6,067 nt of DNA from an uncultured Synergistales bacterium (lineage in GTDB: Bacteria; Synergistota; Synergistia; Synergistales; Aminobacteriaceae), in NCBI GenBank assembly GCA_905236605.1, contig CAJORD010000146.1, positions 1 through 6,067 on the forward strand. The letters are read 5' to 3'. Below the pieces are notes generated by a model. The model was not told the DNA's origin and searched no databases. It saw only the letters and a list, made by a program, of their open reading frames with translations. Position numbers and translations under genes: made by a program. This document shows, in pieces, positions 1-5,945 of the stretch (its first letter is position 1; every line of letters starts with the position of its first letter).

Positions 1-81
1 ACTGATACAAAGGATTTGCTAAAATCACCTGAAGAAGAAACAATCGGAAATTATGACGTAGAGGAGGTAGTTACACAATGA
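1..81 (+). CDS. C-terminal end of upstream gene, probably TRAP transporter small permease (DctQ-like), partial
   Basis: An open frame enters from the left edge and runs 26 codons to a TGA at 79-81. The visible tail is hydrophilic and acidic (it includes SPEEE and DVEEV), with no membrane segment. The stop overlaps the start of the next gene as ATGA, a typical translational coupling arrangement. In TRAP operons the gene directly before dctM is usually the small four-helix permease dctQ, whose C-terminus is a short charged cytoplasmic tail, so position and tail character agree with DctQ. The identity rests on context only. No diagnostic DctQ motif is inside the window, and a DctP binding protein tail is a less likely alternative. 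Confidence 0.6.
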   Translation, partial: TDTKDLLKSPEEETIGNYDVEEVVTQ

Positions 82-1361
82 GTGTAGCTGTATTATTCGT
101 TAGCTTTTTGATTTTTCTATTTGTTGGCTTCCCTGTTGCTTACTGCCTCGGCGTTTCAAGTTTACTCTATTTCATCTTAGAGAACATGCCGCTTGTAACG
201 TTTGCACAGAGATTTTTCTCGGGATTGGATAGTTTTACGCTGCTTTGTATACCCGGCTTTATGTTAGCAGGAAACCTTATGAACACCGGTGGCATTACTT
301 ATCAAATTGTAAGATTTTGCGACAAAGTAATTGGACATATTCGCGGTGGTCTTGGTCTTGCAAACATAGGTGCTTCAATGATTTTCGCGGGAGTTTCAGG
401 TACAGCAGCAGCCGACGCAGCTTCGCTCGGTGGAATTTTAATTCCTGCAATGGTTAAAGACGGTTACGATGCTGATTATTCCGTTGCTGTTACTGCGGCT
501 AGCTCGTGTATCGGGCCTATTATTCCTCCTTCTGTACCAATGATAATGGCAGGCACGCTAACTGGAATTTCAGTATCTAAAATGTTTGTAGCTGGAGTAA
601 TTCCGGGAATTTTAATGGGCGTTGGAATGATGATTGTAGCTTGGGTTATCTCTGTTAAACGCAATTATCCTAAAAATGAAAAGCGTGCAACTTTACGCGA
701 AATTATTTCCAGTGGTCGCGAAGCATTTTGGGCATTACTAATGATGGTGATAATCCTTGCGGGTATCTTAACAGGAATCGTTACGCCGACTGAAGCCAGT
801 ATCATAGCCGTGCTTTATGCTCTGTTCGTTGGATTTTTCATTTACAAAGAACTTAGTATCAAATCCGCGCTCGCTGTAATTCGTGATTCAATGGTAGGAG
901 CAGCCAGTATCATGGTTCTTGTAGGTTTTGCAAACGTCTTCGCTTATGTTCTTACTAAAGAGCAAATTCCAACGATGATTGCAAATTGGATTCTTTCAGT
1001 AACGCAAAATAAATTTGTAATTTTGTTAATCATAAACATCTTTTTGCTGTTCGTAGGCTGCTTCATGGAGACAATCGCCGCACTTACAATTTTATTCCCG
1101 GTCTTACTTCCTGTTGTAACATCAATCGGCGTAAGTCCTATTCAATTTGGTGTAATGTGCGTGCTTAATCTTGTAATCGGCTTAACTACACCGCCCGTTG
1201 GTGTGTGCTTGTTTATCACGTCTTCAATCGGAAAAATTTCAATCGCGCAGGGTACAAAAGCGATAATACCATTTTTAATTTGTAATTTTGCGGTGTTGTT
1301 GCTTGTAACGTATGTCCCGCCTGTTACATTGTGGCTAGTTGGCCTGTTATACGGAATTTAG
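78..1361 (+). CDS. dctM: TRAP transporter large permease subunit, DctM family
   Basis: This 427-residue protein is the main transport subunit of a tripartite ATP-independent periplasmic (TRAP) carrier, an inner-membrane sodium- or proton-driven importer that takes ligand from a periplasmic DctP protein. The length is the normal DctM size and the protein is hydrophobic throughout, as expected for about 12 membrane segments. Family motifs are visible: GLGLANIGASMIFAGVSGTA near residues 91-110, GPIIPPSVPMI at 146-156, GIVTPTEAS at 233-241, GCFMETIAALTILFPVLLP at 327-345 and TTPPVGVC at 370-377. An AGGAGGT site (62-68) lies 9 nt before the ATG, which overlaps the previous stop codon. Substrates of TRAP systems are usually organic acids or sugar acids, but specificity sits in DctP, which is not in the window. 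The dehydrogenase directly downstream suggests a hydroxy-acid or sugar-acid substrate; this is an inference. Confidence 0.95.
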   Translation: MSVAVLFVSFLIFLFVGFPVAYCLGVSSLLYFILENMPLVTFAQRFFSGLDSFTLLCIPGFMLAGNLMNTGGITYQIVRFCDKVIGHIRGGLGLANIGASMIFAGVSGTAAADAASLGGILIPAMVKDGYDADYSVAVTAASSCIGPIIPPSVPMIMAGTLTGISVSKMFVAGVIPGILMGVGMMIVAWVISVKRNYPKNEKRATLREIISSGREAFWALLMMVIILAGILTGIVTPTEASIIAVLYALFVGFFIYKELSIKSALAVIRDSMVGAASIMVLVGFANVFAYVLTKEQIPTMIANWILSVTQNKFVILLIINIFLLFVGCFMETIAALTILFPVLLPVVTSIGVSPIQFGVMCVLNLVIGLTTPPVGVCLFITSSIGKISIAQGTKAIIPFLICNFAVLLLVTYVPPVTLWLVGLLYGI

Positions 1362-1373
1362 GAGGTAATTTTA

Positions 1374-2396
1374 ATGAAAGCAATACAAATTGTAAAACCT
1401 AACGAGCTCAAAATTATCGACATGCCCAAGCCTGAAATAAATGAGCATGATAACGTTCTTGTAAAGATAAAAGCTTCGGGAATCTGCGGTTCTGACGTTG
1501 GAATTTATCACGGCACAAACGCCGCCGCAACTTATCCAAGAGTAATCGGGCATGAAATTGTAGGTGAAATTGTAGAAGTTGGCTCAAACGTCAAGACCAG
1601 AAAAGTCGGTGAACGCGTGATTATTGACCAAGTTACAGCTTGTGGACATTGCTACGCTTGCAGAAAATCTCGTCCAAACGTTTGCCATAATTTACAAGTT
1701 CGCGGCGTTCATATTGATGGCGGCTATCGCGAGTTCATGGCAGTCCCTGAGAGCGATTGCTACGTCATTCCGGATTTCCTTGAATACAAAGATGCAGTTA
1801 TGATTGAGCCTACTACAATCGCTGTTCAGGCTTGCTCACGTGCTCAACTTGAAAGCGAAGATGACGTCATGATAATCGGTGCTGGCGCGCTCGGAAGCAG
1901 TCTTTTACGAATAGTGAAACTGTTTAATCCACATAGTATAATCATGGCGGACATCGACGACGCAAAACTTGATGAGGCTCTTAAAAACGGCGCTACAGCT
2001 AAGATTAACTCAAAGAGTGAAGACCTAATAACACGCGCTAAAGAGCTAACCGGTGGTTATGGCCCAACCGTTACAATTGATGCTGCATGTGTCAAAGGAA
2101 GCCTGTTGAACGCCTGCAAAGCTGCCGGCAACGCCACTCGCGTTATTACAATGGGATTTAGCATTGCGCCGGACGAAATTAATCAATTTGTAATTACCTC
2201 GAAAGAACTCGATATCCGCGGATCAAGGCTTCAAAATAGAAAGTTCGGCGAGGTCATCAAACTTGTAAACGAGCACAAAGTAAATCTTCAAGGCGCTGTG
2301 TCTCACACGTTCCCATTCTTGGAAGCTCAAGAGGCTTTCGATTTCGTTGATAGCCGCGATCCTTCAATTAGAAAAATTTCTTTGATGTTCGACTAA
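1374..2396 (+). CDS. Zinc-dependent medium-chain alcohol/polyol dehydrogenase
   Basis: This 340-residue protein is an MDR-family NAD(P)-dependent dehydrogenase. The N-terminal GroES-like catalytic domain carries the catalytic zinc ligands Cys38 (in GICGSD), His60 and Glu61 (GHE), with Glu145 (IEP) as the further conserved acidic residue. The structural zinc site is complete: Cys90, Cys93, Cys96 and Cys104. The Rossmann domain starts near residue 165 with GAGALG at 169-174, and Asp193 at the end of the second strand favours NAD over NADP. Overall it resembles the threonine/sorbitol/L-galactonate (LgoD-like) dehydrogenase group, but the substrate cannot be told from sequence. The AGGAGGT site (1360-1366) overlaps the dctM stop codon and lies 7 nt before the ATG, so the gene is cotranscribed with the transporter and probably oxidises the imported compound or a product of it. 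Confidence 0.92.
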   Translation: MKAIQIVKPNELKIIDMPKPEINEHDNVLVKIKASGICGSDVGIYHGTNAAATYPRVIGHEIVGEIVEVGSNVKTRKVGERVIIDQVTACGHCYACRKSRPNVCHNLQVRGVHIDGGYREFMAVPESDCYVIPDFLEYKDAVMIEPTTIAVQACSRAQLESEDDVMIIGAGALGSSLLRIVKLFNPHSIIMADIDDAKLDEALKNGATAKINSKSEDLITRAKELTGGYGPTVTIDAACVKGSLLNACKAAGNATRVITMGFSIAPDEINQFVITSKELDIRGSRLQNRKFGEVIKLVNEHKVNLQGAVSHTFPFLEAQEAFDFVDSRDPSIRKISLMFD

Positions 2397-2417
2397 TTTA
2401 CAAAATACAACTTTCAA

Positions 2418-2460
2418 AAAGCGTCTCTCGATTGTATTTCGGGAAACGCTTTATTTTATT
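2418..2460 (+). terminator. Rho-independent terminator after the dehydrogenase gene
   Basis: A 14-bp stem pairs 2418-2431 with 2439-2452 around the 7-nt loop TTGTATT. The only imperfections are one C-A mismatch and one G-T pair. The stem is followed by the T-rich run ATTTTATT. It lies 21 nt after the dehydrogenase stop and should end the TRAP-dehydrogenase transcript. The T-run finishes only 3 nt before the start codon of the next gene, so the hairpin also occupies the place where a leader for that gene would normally be. Confidence 0.85.
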
Positions 2461-2463
2461 CTA

Positions 2464-3384
2464 ATGATTACGCTACAACAGCTTTATTATGCTACAAAAA
2501 TCTCTGAAGTAGGCTCGATTAACAAGGCTTCAGAATTGCTTTATATTTCTCAACCGTCCTTAACAACTTCTGTTCAGGAAGTTGAAAAAGAATTAGGCTT
2601 CAAAATTTTTCACCGAAGCGGCCGCGGTGTTACTTTAACGCCTGAAGGAGCTGAATTTATCTTATACGCTCGTCAAGTGATTAATCAATATGAACAACTG
2701 ATTGAACGTTTCGGAAAATCCAAAAATATAAAAAGAAAATTCGGCGTGTCGTGTCAACATTATTCTTTTGCCGTCAAAGCGTTCGTCGAGCTTGTGAAAG
2801 AGTATGACACTCTTCAATATGATTTTGCAATTCGTGAAACACAAACTAAAGATGTAATTTACGACGTTGCAAATTTGCGCAGCGAAATTGGAATTTTATA
2901 TATGAGTGATTTCAATCGTTCAGCGATAAACAAGCTCCTGCGAACGTCCGCGCTTCAATTTCATCATCTTATCGAATGCAAAGCCTATGTTTACTTATGG
3001 TCAGGGCACCCGCTTGCAAAAAATTCTTCGATCACGTTTGAAGAGTTGCGCGACTATCCTTGCCTCTCATTTGAACAAGGCGACGTAGCCTCTTTCTATT
3101 ATGCCGAAGAAATTTTAAGCACCCGCGAATACTCTCGCACAATCAAAGCCAACGACCGGGCCACAATGTTAAATCTTATGATCGGTTTGAACGGTTACAC
3201 GCTTTGTTCAGGGATAATCAGCGAGGAACTTAACGGAACTGATTTCTTGGCCGTGCCCTTCGACGCTGGGTCCGTGAACGAAAGCAGCGTTATGGAAATT
3301 GGATACATCACGAAGGCAAACACGATTTTAAGCAGCATTGGCGATTTATATATAAGAAAGATTAAAGAATATCTTAATAATTAG
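2464..3384 (+). CDS. LysR-type transcriptional regulator
   Basis: This 306-residue protein has the normal LysR-family length and layout. An N-terminal winged helix-turn-helix covers about residues 1-60, with the recognition region around SINKASELLYISQPSLTTSV (18-37) and the wing RGVTLTPEG (54-62). A linker helix (about 63-85) leads to a periplasmic-binding-like effector domain (about 92-300), where the common SGHPLAK segment occurs at 180-186. The start gives the canonical LysR N-terminus (MITLQQLYYA), so it is well supported even though no Shine-Dalgarno is visible. The gene is followed, in the same direction, by a promoter and a YeiH-family gene. In E. coli the LysR regulator YeiE is encoded next to yeiH, so control of the downstream sulfur genes is the preferred reading. 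Control of the upstream TRAP operon is the alternative. Confidence 0.93.
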   Translation: MITLQQLYYATKISEVGSINKASELLYISQPSLTTSVQEVEKELGFKIFHRSGRGVTLTPEGAEFILYARQVINQYEQLIERFGKSKNIKRKFGVSCQHYSFAVKAFVELVKEYDTLQYDFAIRETQTKDVIYDVANLRSEIGILYMSDFNRSAINKLLRTSALQFHHLIECKAYVYLWSGHPLAKNSSITFEELRDYPCLSFEQGDVASFYYAEEILSTREYSRTIKANDRATMLNLMIGLNGYTLCSGIISEELNGTDFLAVPFDAGSVNESSVMEIGYITKANTILSSIGDLYIRKIKEYLNN

Positions 3385-3407
3385 AGTTTGAAGCTATAGG
3401 GAAACAT

Positions 3408-3422
3408 TAATAAGCTGTATTA
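3408..3422 (+). promoter_or_regulatory. Dyad next to a promoter, candidate LysR-type operator
   Basis: TAATA-N5-TATTA is a perfect 5-bp half-site dyad that ends on the first two bases of the candidate -35 element. LysR-type regulators bind short AT-rich interrupted dyads upstream of or touching the -35 box, and a LysR gene lies immediately upstream. The half-sites are short and the region is AT-rich, so chance is a real possibility. Confidence 0.35.
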
Positions 3423-3448
3423 GACAAAAAATTTGATTTCAATAAAAT
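3421..3448 (+). promoter_or_regulatory. Sigma-70-type promoter of the sulfur module
   Basis: TAGACA (3421-3426) and TAAAAT (3443-3448) each match 5 of 6 bases of the -35 and -10 consensus and are separated by 16 nt. Transcription would begin near 3455, leaving a leader of about 23 nt that contains the ribosome binding site. The promoter lies between the LysR gene and the YeiH-family gene and would drive everything down to the right edge of the window, since no other terminator is seen. Confidence 0.6.
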
Positions 3449-3466
3449 ATGCGGAAATTAAAATTT

Positions 3467-3473
3467 GAGGTGA
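3467..3473 (+). promoter_or_regulatory. Ribosome binding site that supports a TTG start at 3479
   Basis: GAGGTGA lies 5 nt before TTG at 3479-3481. There is no nearby in-frame ATG, and the encoded N-terminus (SNTDTKKFRL) is a normal hydrophilic lead-in to the first membrane segment, so the TTG start is accepted. Confidence 0.7.
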
Positions 3474-3478
3474 GTTAA

Positions 3479-3919
3479 TTGTCTAATACAGATACAAAAA
3501 AATTTCGTCTTAGCTCTCTTTGGAGTTCAGAAGACGCTCTGGCTAATTGGATCGGATTTTTAATAATTGCCATTGGAGCTTACAGCGTTTTAAGCGGTGA
3601 GTTTGATTTCAGCGCCGCAACTTTTTCAACGTGGGGCAACGGGAAAAATTTTTCTGAACAGTTAAACGCAGGTTTGTTCGCAAAATTAATTAGAACGTAT
3701 TTCGTTCTTGGCTTTCTGTTCATGGTCGGCACGATATTAAAAAAAGAAAGCCAGTTCAAATTTTTAATCGCGTTCACTGCGTTATTCGTTCTTGCGATAT
3801 TGGTCCGTGTTATAAGTGCCGAATACACTTTTAACAGGTATCTTGAGTGGGCTTTCTTTGCTTTAATTCTGGGATTAATTATATTATATCAAATACAATC
3901 GGGGTCCCGTCATGGCTGA
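3479..3919 (+). CDS. N-terminal fragment of the YeiH-family transporter
   Basis: This is the 146-codon frame from the TTG start to the premature stop. It contains a short hydrophilic N-terminus, a membrane segment near residues 22-38, an extracytoplasmic-looking loop (about 40-65, with TWGNGKNFSEQ), and membrane segments near 72-87, 95-112 and 122-137. Residues up to 135 fit the exporter family. The last 11 residues (LYQIQSGSRHG) are out-of-frame readthrough with no family character. Alone it lacks the conserved core of the transporter and is unlikely to function. Confidence 0.6.
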   Translation: MSNTDTKKFRLSSLWSSEDALANWIGFLIIAIGAYSVLSGEFDFSAATFSTWGNGKNFSEQLNAGLFAKLIRTYFVLGFLFMVGTILKKESQFKFLIAFTALFVLAILVRVISAEYTFNRYLEWAFFALILGLIILYQIQSGSRHG

Positions 3920-4821
3920 AGCCCGCCGTTCAGACAGAATATTATATTAAAACTGGACTTGTAATAATGGGTTTCTCCGTTCTGTTCTCGAACATAATAA
4001 ATTTTGGTCTCTATGGCCTTGGTATAGCTTGGATCGTAACGCCGATCGTAATTCTTTTTATGTGGTGGTTAGGCGTCAAAGTTCTTAAAATCAACAACAA
4101 GCCTTTTGTAATCACAATCGCGACGGCTACGAGCGTCTGCGGAACAAGTGCGGCTATTGCATCTGCGGCGGCGTCGAAGGCAAAGAAAGAAGATTTATCG
4201 CTCGCGGTTTCAATTTCAATAATTTTCACGGTCATCATGATGGTGTTTGAGCCTATTATCATTCGTGCGCTTGGCATTAACGAACTCATGGGCGGAGCTT
4301 TAATCGGCGGCACAGTTGATTCAACCGGAGCCGTAACTGTCGCAGGCACGGCGCTAGGCAAACTTGCTCAAACGTCGGCGGTACTTGTGAAATCGATTCA
4401 AAATATTTTAATCGGATTCATAGCGTTCGCGGTCGCGGTCTTCTTTGCAACAAAAGTTGAAAGAACTTCATCTAACAACGAAGTTACAGCGGCTGATATT
4501 TGGTACAGACTTCCAAAATTTATTCTTGGATTTTTTGCGGCCTCTTTGATTGCGTCGTTCGTGTTTCTTCCGTTAGTAGGCAAAGCTAACGTTAGCGCGA
4601 TTAACAAAGTTTTAGATCAGTATAAAAATTGGGCATTCGTTCTCGCGTTCACAAGTATCGGACTCGAAACAAACTTCAGAGAATTAAAAGGCGCGCTCGC
4701 TTCTGGTAAAGCTCTGACGCTTTATATAATCGGTCAGTTGTTTAACATCGTTTTGACGTTCGCGGCGGTGTATCTTCTTTTATCAGGAAAATTTTTCCCG
4801 ATCCCAAATCTTGCGCTTTAA
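3847..4821 (+). CDS. C-terminal fragment of the YeiH-family transporter
   Basis: This frame holds the conserved core of the exporter. The GTG at 3847 is only the first possible start in the frame: it has no clear Shine-Dalgarno, and residues 2-14 are out-of-frame sequence. Genuine family sequence begins at Ser15 (SNTIGVPSWLKPAV). Further family marks are TSVCGTSAAIASAAA at 95-109, with the conserved CGTSAA, and GGALIGGTVDSTGAVTVAG at 149-167, followed by several membrane segments and a hydrophobic C-terminus. Independent translation seems unlikely. The protein would need the N-terminal half, either from a frame-restored version of the gene or from ribosomal slippage. Confidence 0.6.
   Translation: MGFLCFNSGINYIISNTIGVPSWLKPAVQTEYYIKTGLVIMGFSVLFSNIINFGLYGLGIAWIVTPIVILFMWWLGVKVLKINNKPFVITIATATSVCGTSAAIASAAASKAKKEDLSLAVSISIIFTVIMMVFEPIIIRALGINELMGGALIGGTVDSTGAVTVAGTALGKLAQTSAVLVKSIQNILIGFIAFAVAVFFATKVERTSSNNEVTAADIWYRLPKFILGFFAASLIASFVFLPLVGKANVSAINKVLDQYKNWAFVLAFTSIGLETNFRELKGALASGKALTLYIIGQLFNIVLTFAAVYLLLSGKFFPIPNLAL
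3878..3889 (+). repeat. 5-bp tandem repeat (ATTAT, 2.4 copies) at the frame break
   Basis: The tract ATTATATTATAT has period 5. With one unit removed the reading runs gga-tta-att-ata-tca-aat-aca and joins LGLII directly to SNTIGVP. This makes a tandem duplication by replication slippage the simplest cause of the frame change. Removing 2 nt also restores the frame, with one extra leucine. Confidence 0.8.
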
Positions 4822-4823
4822 TC

Positions 4824-5087
4824 ATGAGCAAAAAAATTTTTATTTTTACGGCGGCGATTGTTCTAGCAGTTGCCGCTTATATAATGATAAACGCTCTTGG
4901 CCTTGATGATTCTCTTGACTTCGGGGCGGGCGCTTATTATTACGCGGATATGCCGGGCTTTGAAAAATGGTTCGATAAAAATTTTTATGTTTCACAAGTT
5001 CCGGCTTGGCTAATTATGATTTTATTTTTTGCGTGGGGAGCAGTCGTTTATAAATTTTGGCTTCTCATCGACAGCGAGAAAGATTAA
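4824..5087 (+). CDS. Small two-helix membrane protein of unknown function
   Basis: This 87-residue protein begins 2 nt after the exporter stop codon and has no obvious Shine-Dalgarno, so it is probably translated by coupling to the exporter. Two membrane segments are visible, at about residues 5-25 and 60-82. Between them lies a loop of about 35 residues rich in aromatic and acidic residues (DDSLDFGAGAYYYADMPGFE at 28-47, then KWFDKNF). Lys3-Lys4 before the first helix suggest a cytoplasmic N-terminus, placing the loop outside. The C-terminus is short and charged (DSEKD). I do not recognise a characterised family. Its tight placement suggests an accessory subunit or partner of the exporter. 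Codon use and the aromatic loop look like real protein rather than a chance frame. Confidence 0.8.
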   Translation: MSKKIFIFTAAIVLAVAAYIMINALGLDDSLDFGAGAYYYADMPGFEKWFDKNFYVSQVPAWLIMILFFAWGAVVYKFWLLIDSEKD

Positions 5088-5090
5088 TTA

Positions 5091-5095
5091 AGGAG
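5091..5095 (+). promoter_or_regulatory. Ribosome binding site fixing the start of the E1-like gene
   Basis: AGGAG lies 9 nt before the ATG at 5105. It supports that start over an in-frame TTG at 5057, which lies inside the preceding gene and would add 16 charged residues not typical of the family. Confidence 0.8.
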
Positions 5096-5104
5096 AAAAT
5101 TACA

Positions 5105-5908
5105 ATGGCTTTTACGAACGAACAACTTGAACGCTATTCGCGCCACATAATTTTGAAAGAAATCGGCGTCAAAGGTCAAAAAAAATTATTGAACGCAAAA
5201 ATTTTGATTATCGGCGCTGGCGGGCTTGGTTCGCCGGCGGCTCTATATCTTGCTGCTGCGGGAGCCGGGACTATTGGAATCGTTGACGCTGATAAAGTCG
5301 ATCTCTCAAATCTTCAACGACAAATTATTCACGCTACAAACGACCTCGGAAAATTCAAAGCTGACTCCGCTAAAGAATCAATGGAAAATATTAATCCTGA
5401 TGTTAAAGTCGTCGCTCATCATGAGTTCGTAAACAGTAAAAATATTTTAGAGTTAATTCGCGATTATGATTTTATTCTCGACTGCACGGACAATTTTCCC
5501 GCAAAATTTTTAATCAATGACGCTTGCGTAATTTCAAAGAAGCCTTTCTCACACGCCGGGATTATTCGCTTTCAAGGTCAGTTAATGACGATTATCCCCG
5601 GCGAAAGTCCGTGTTACAGGTGTGTTTTTAAGGAAATGCCCCCGAAGGACGCTATCCCGACTTGCAGACAAGCCGGAATAATTGGCGCTGTCCCCGGGGT
5701 GATTGGTTCTCTTCAGGCTCTCGAAGCAATCAAGTTTATAACGGGCGCAGGAAAATTATTAACGGGAAGCCTTTTGACGTTTGACGCACTCGAAATGGAT
5801 TTTCATAAAGTCAAACTCCCGAAACGAAATCATAACTGCGCGATCTGTGGCGACAATCCGACAATCACAGAACTATTTGACTACGAGCAGCCCGCTTGCG
5901 ATTTATAA
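5105..5908 (+). CDS. ThiF/MoeB/HesA-family E1-like adenylyltransferase
   Basis: This 267-residue cytoplasmic enzyme should adenylate the C-terminal glycine of a small ubiquitin-like sulfur carrier (ThiS, MoaD or a relative) with ATP, priming it to receive sulfur as a thiocarboxylate. It starts with the family signature ERYSRHIILKEIGVKGQ (9-25). The nucleotide loop GAGGLGS is at 37-43, Asp61/Asp63 and NLQRQ (69-73) follow, Lys85 is conserved, and DCTDNF (126-131) contains the metal-binding Asp129. The zinc site is complete, with C170-x2-C173 and C245-x2-C248. Cys187, in TCRQAGIIGAVPGVIGS, matches the ThiF/MoeB active-site cysteine region. There is no rhodanese domain. ThiF, MoeB and HcyF-type enzymes cannot be separated by motifs alone. 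The neighbouring reductase points to sulfur assimilation rather than thiamine or molybdopterin synthesis. No sulfur carrier gene is within the window. Confidence 0.92.
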   Translation: MAFTNEQLERYSRHIILKEIGVKGQKKLLNAKILIIGAGGLGSPAALYLAAAGAGTIGIVDADKVDLSNLQRQIIHATNDLGKFKADSAKESMENINPDVKVVAHHEFVNSKNILELIRDYDFILDCTDNFPAKFLINDACVISKKPFSHAGIIRFQGQLMTIIPGESPCYRCVFKEMPPKDAIPTCRQAGIIGAVPGVIGSLQALEAIKFITGAGKLLTGSLLTFDALEMDFHKVKLPKRNHNCAICGDNPTITELFDYEQPACDL

Positions 5909-5945
5909 AAGAAATTTTTATGTTTTATTAGGAGAGTGATTTTTT

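Larger units (their letters stand above)
3479..4821 (+). pseudogene. YeiH-family putative sulfate/sulfite exporter, split by a frame change
   Basis: Two overlapping frames together encode one YeiH-family (UPF0324, putative sulfate exporter) membrane protein. The first frame reads from the TTG at 3479 and gives family-like sequence up to LGLII (residues 131-135), then continues with unrelated residues to a TGA at 3917-3919. The -1 frame picks up at once with SNTIGVPSWLKPAVQTE, a highly typical continuation in this family. The switch lies on a period-5 tract (3878-3889). Deleting 5 nt joins the halves into 445 codons, close to the roughly 450 residues I recall for the long form of this family. 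Both halves look well preserved, so the lesion is recent, reversible or an error. If real, the exporter is probably inactive in this copy. Confidence 0.75.

Noticed and set aside
3385..3478. Riboswitch or T-box leader for the sulfur module
   Set aside because: The predicted leader is only about 23 nt after the promoter, and the whole gap is 94 nt with no strong stem, which is too little for a SAM riboswitch or T-box.
3847..3919. Programmed -1 ribosomal frameshift joining the exporter halves
   Set aside because: The direction fits, but no canonical X-XXY-YYZ slippery heptamer is seen in the shared stretch, and a 5-bp tandem duplication explains the break more simply. Not fully excluded.
4011..4361. 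Reverse-strand open frame of 116 codons inside the exporter gene
   Set aside because: It lies wholly opposite the conserved exporter core, has no ribosome binding site, and its proline/threonine/isoleucine-rich product is what the complement of a hydrophobic membrane protein gives.
5057..5104. Upstream TTG extension of the E1-like gene (16 extra residues)
   Set aside because: It overlaps the end of the small membrane protein gene, lacks a ribosome binding site, and a good AGGAG precedes the internal ATG that gives the canonical family N-terminus.
5226..5432. Second forward frame of 68 codons inside the E1-like gene
   Set aside because: It overlaps the nucleotide-binding domain of a clearly conserved gene and shows no protein-like features or start signal.
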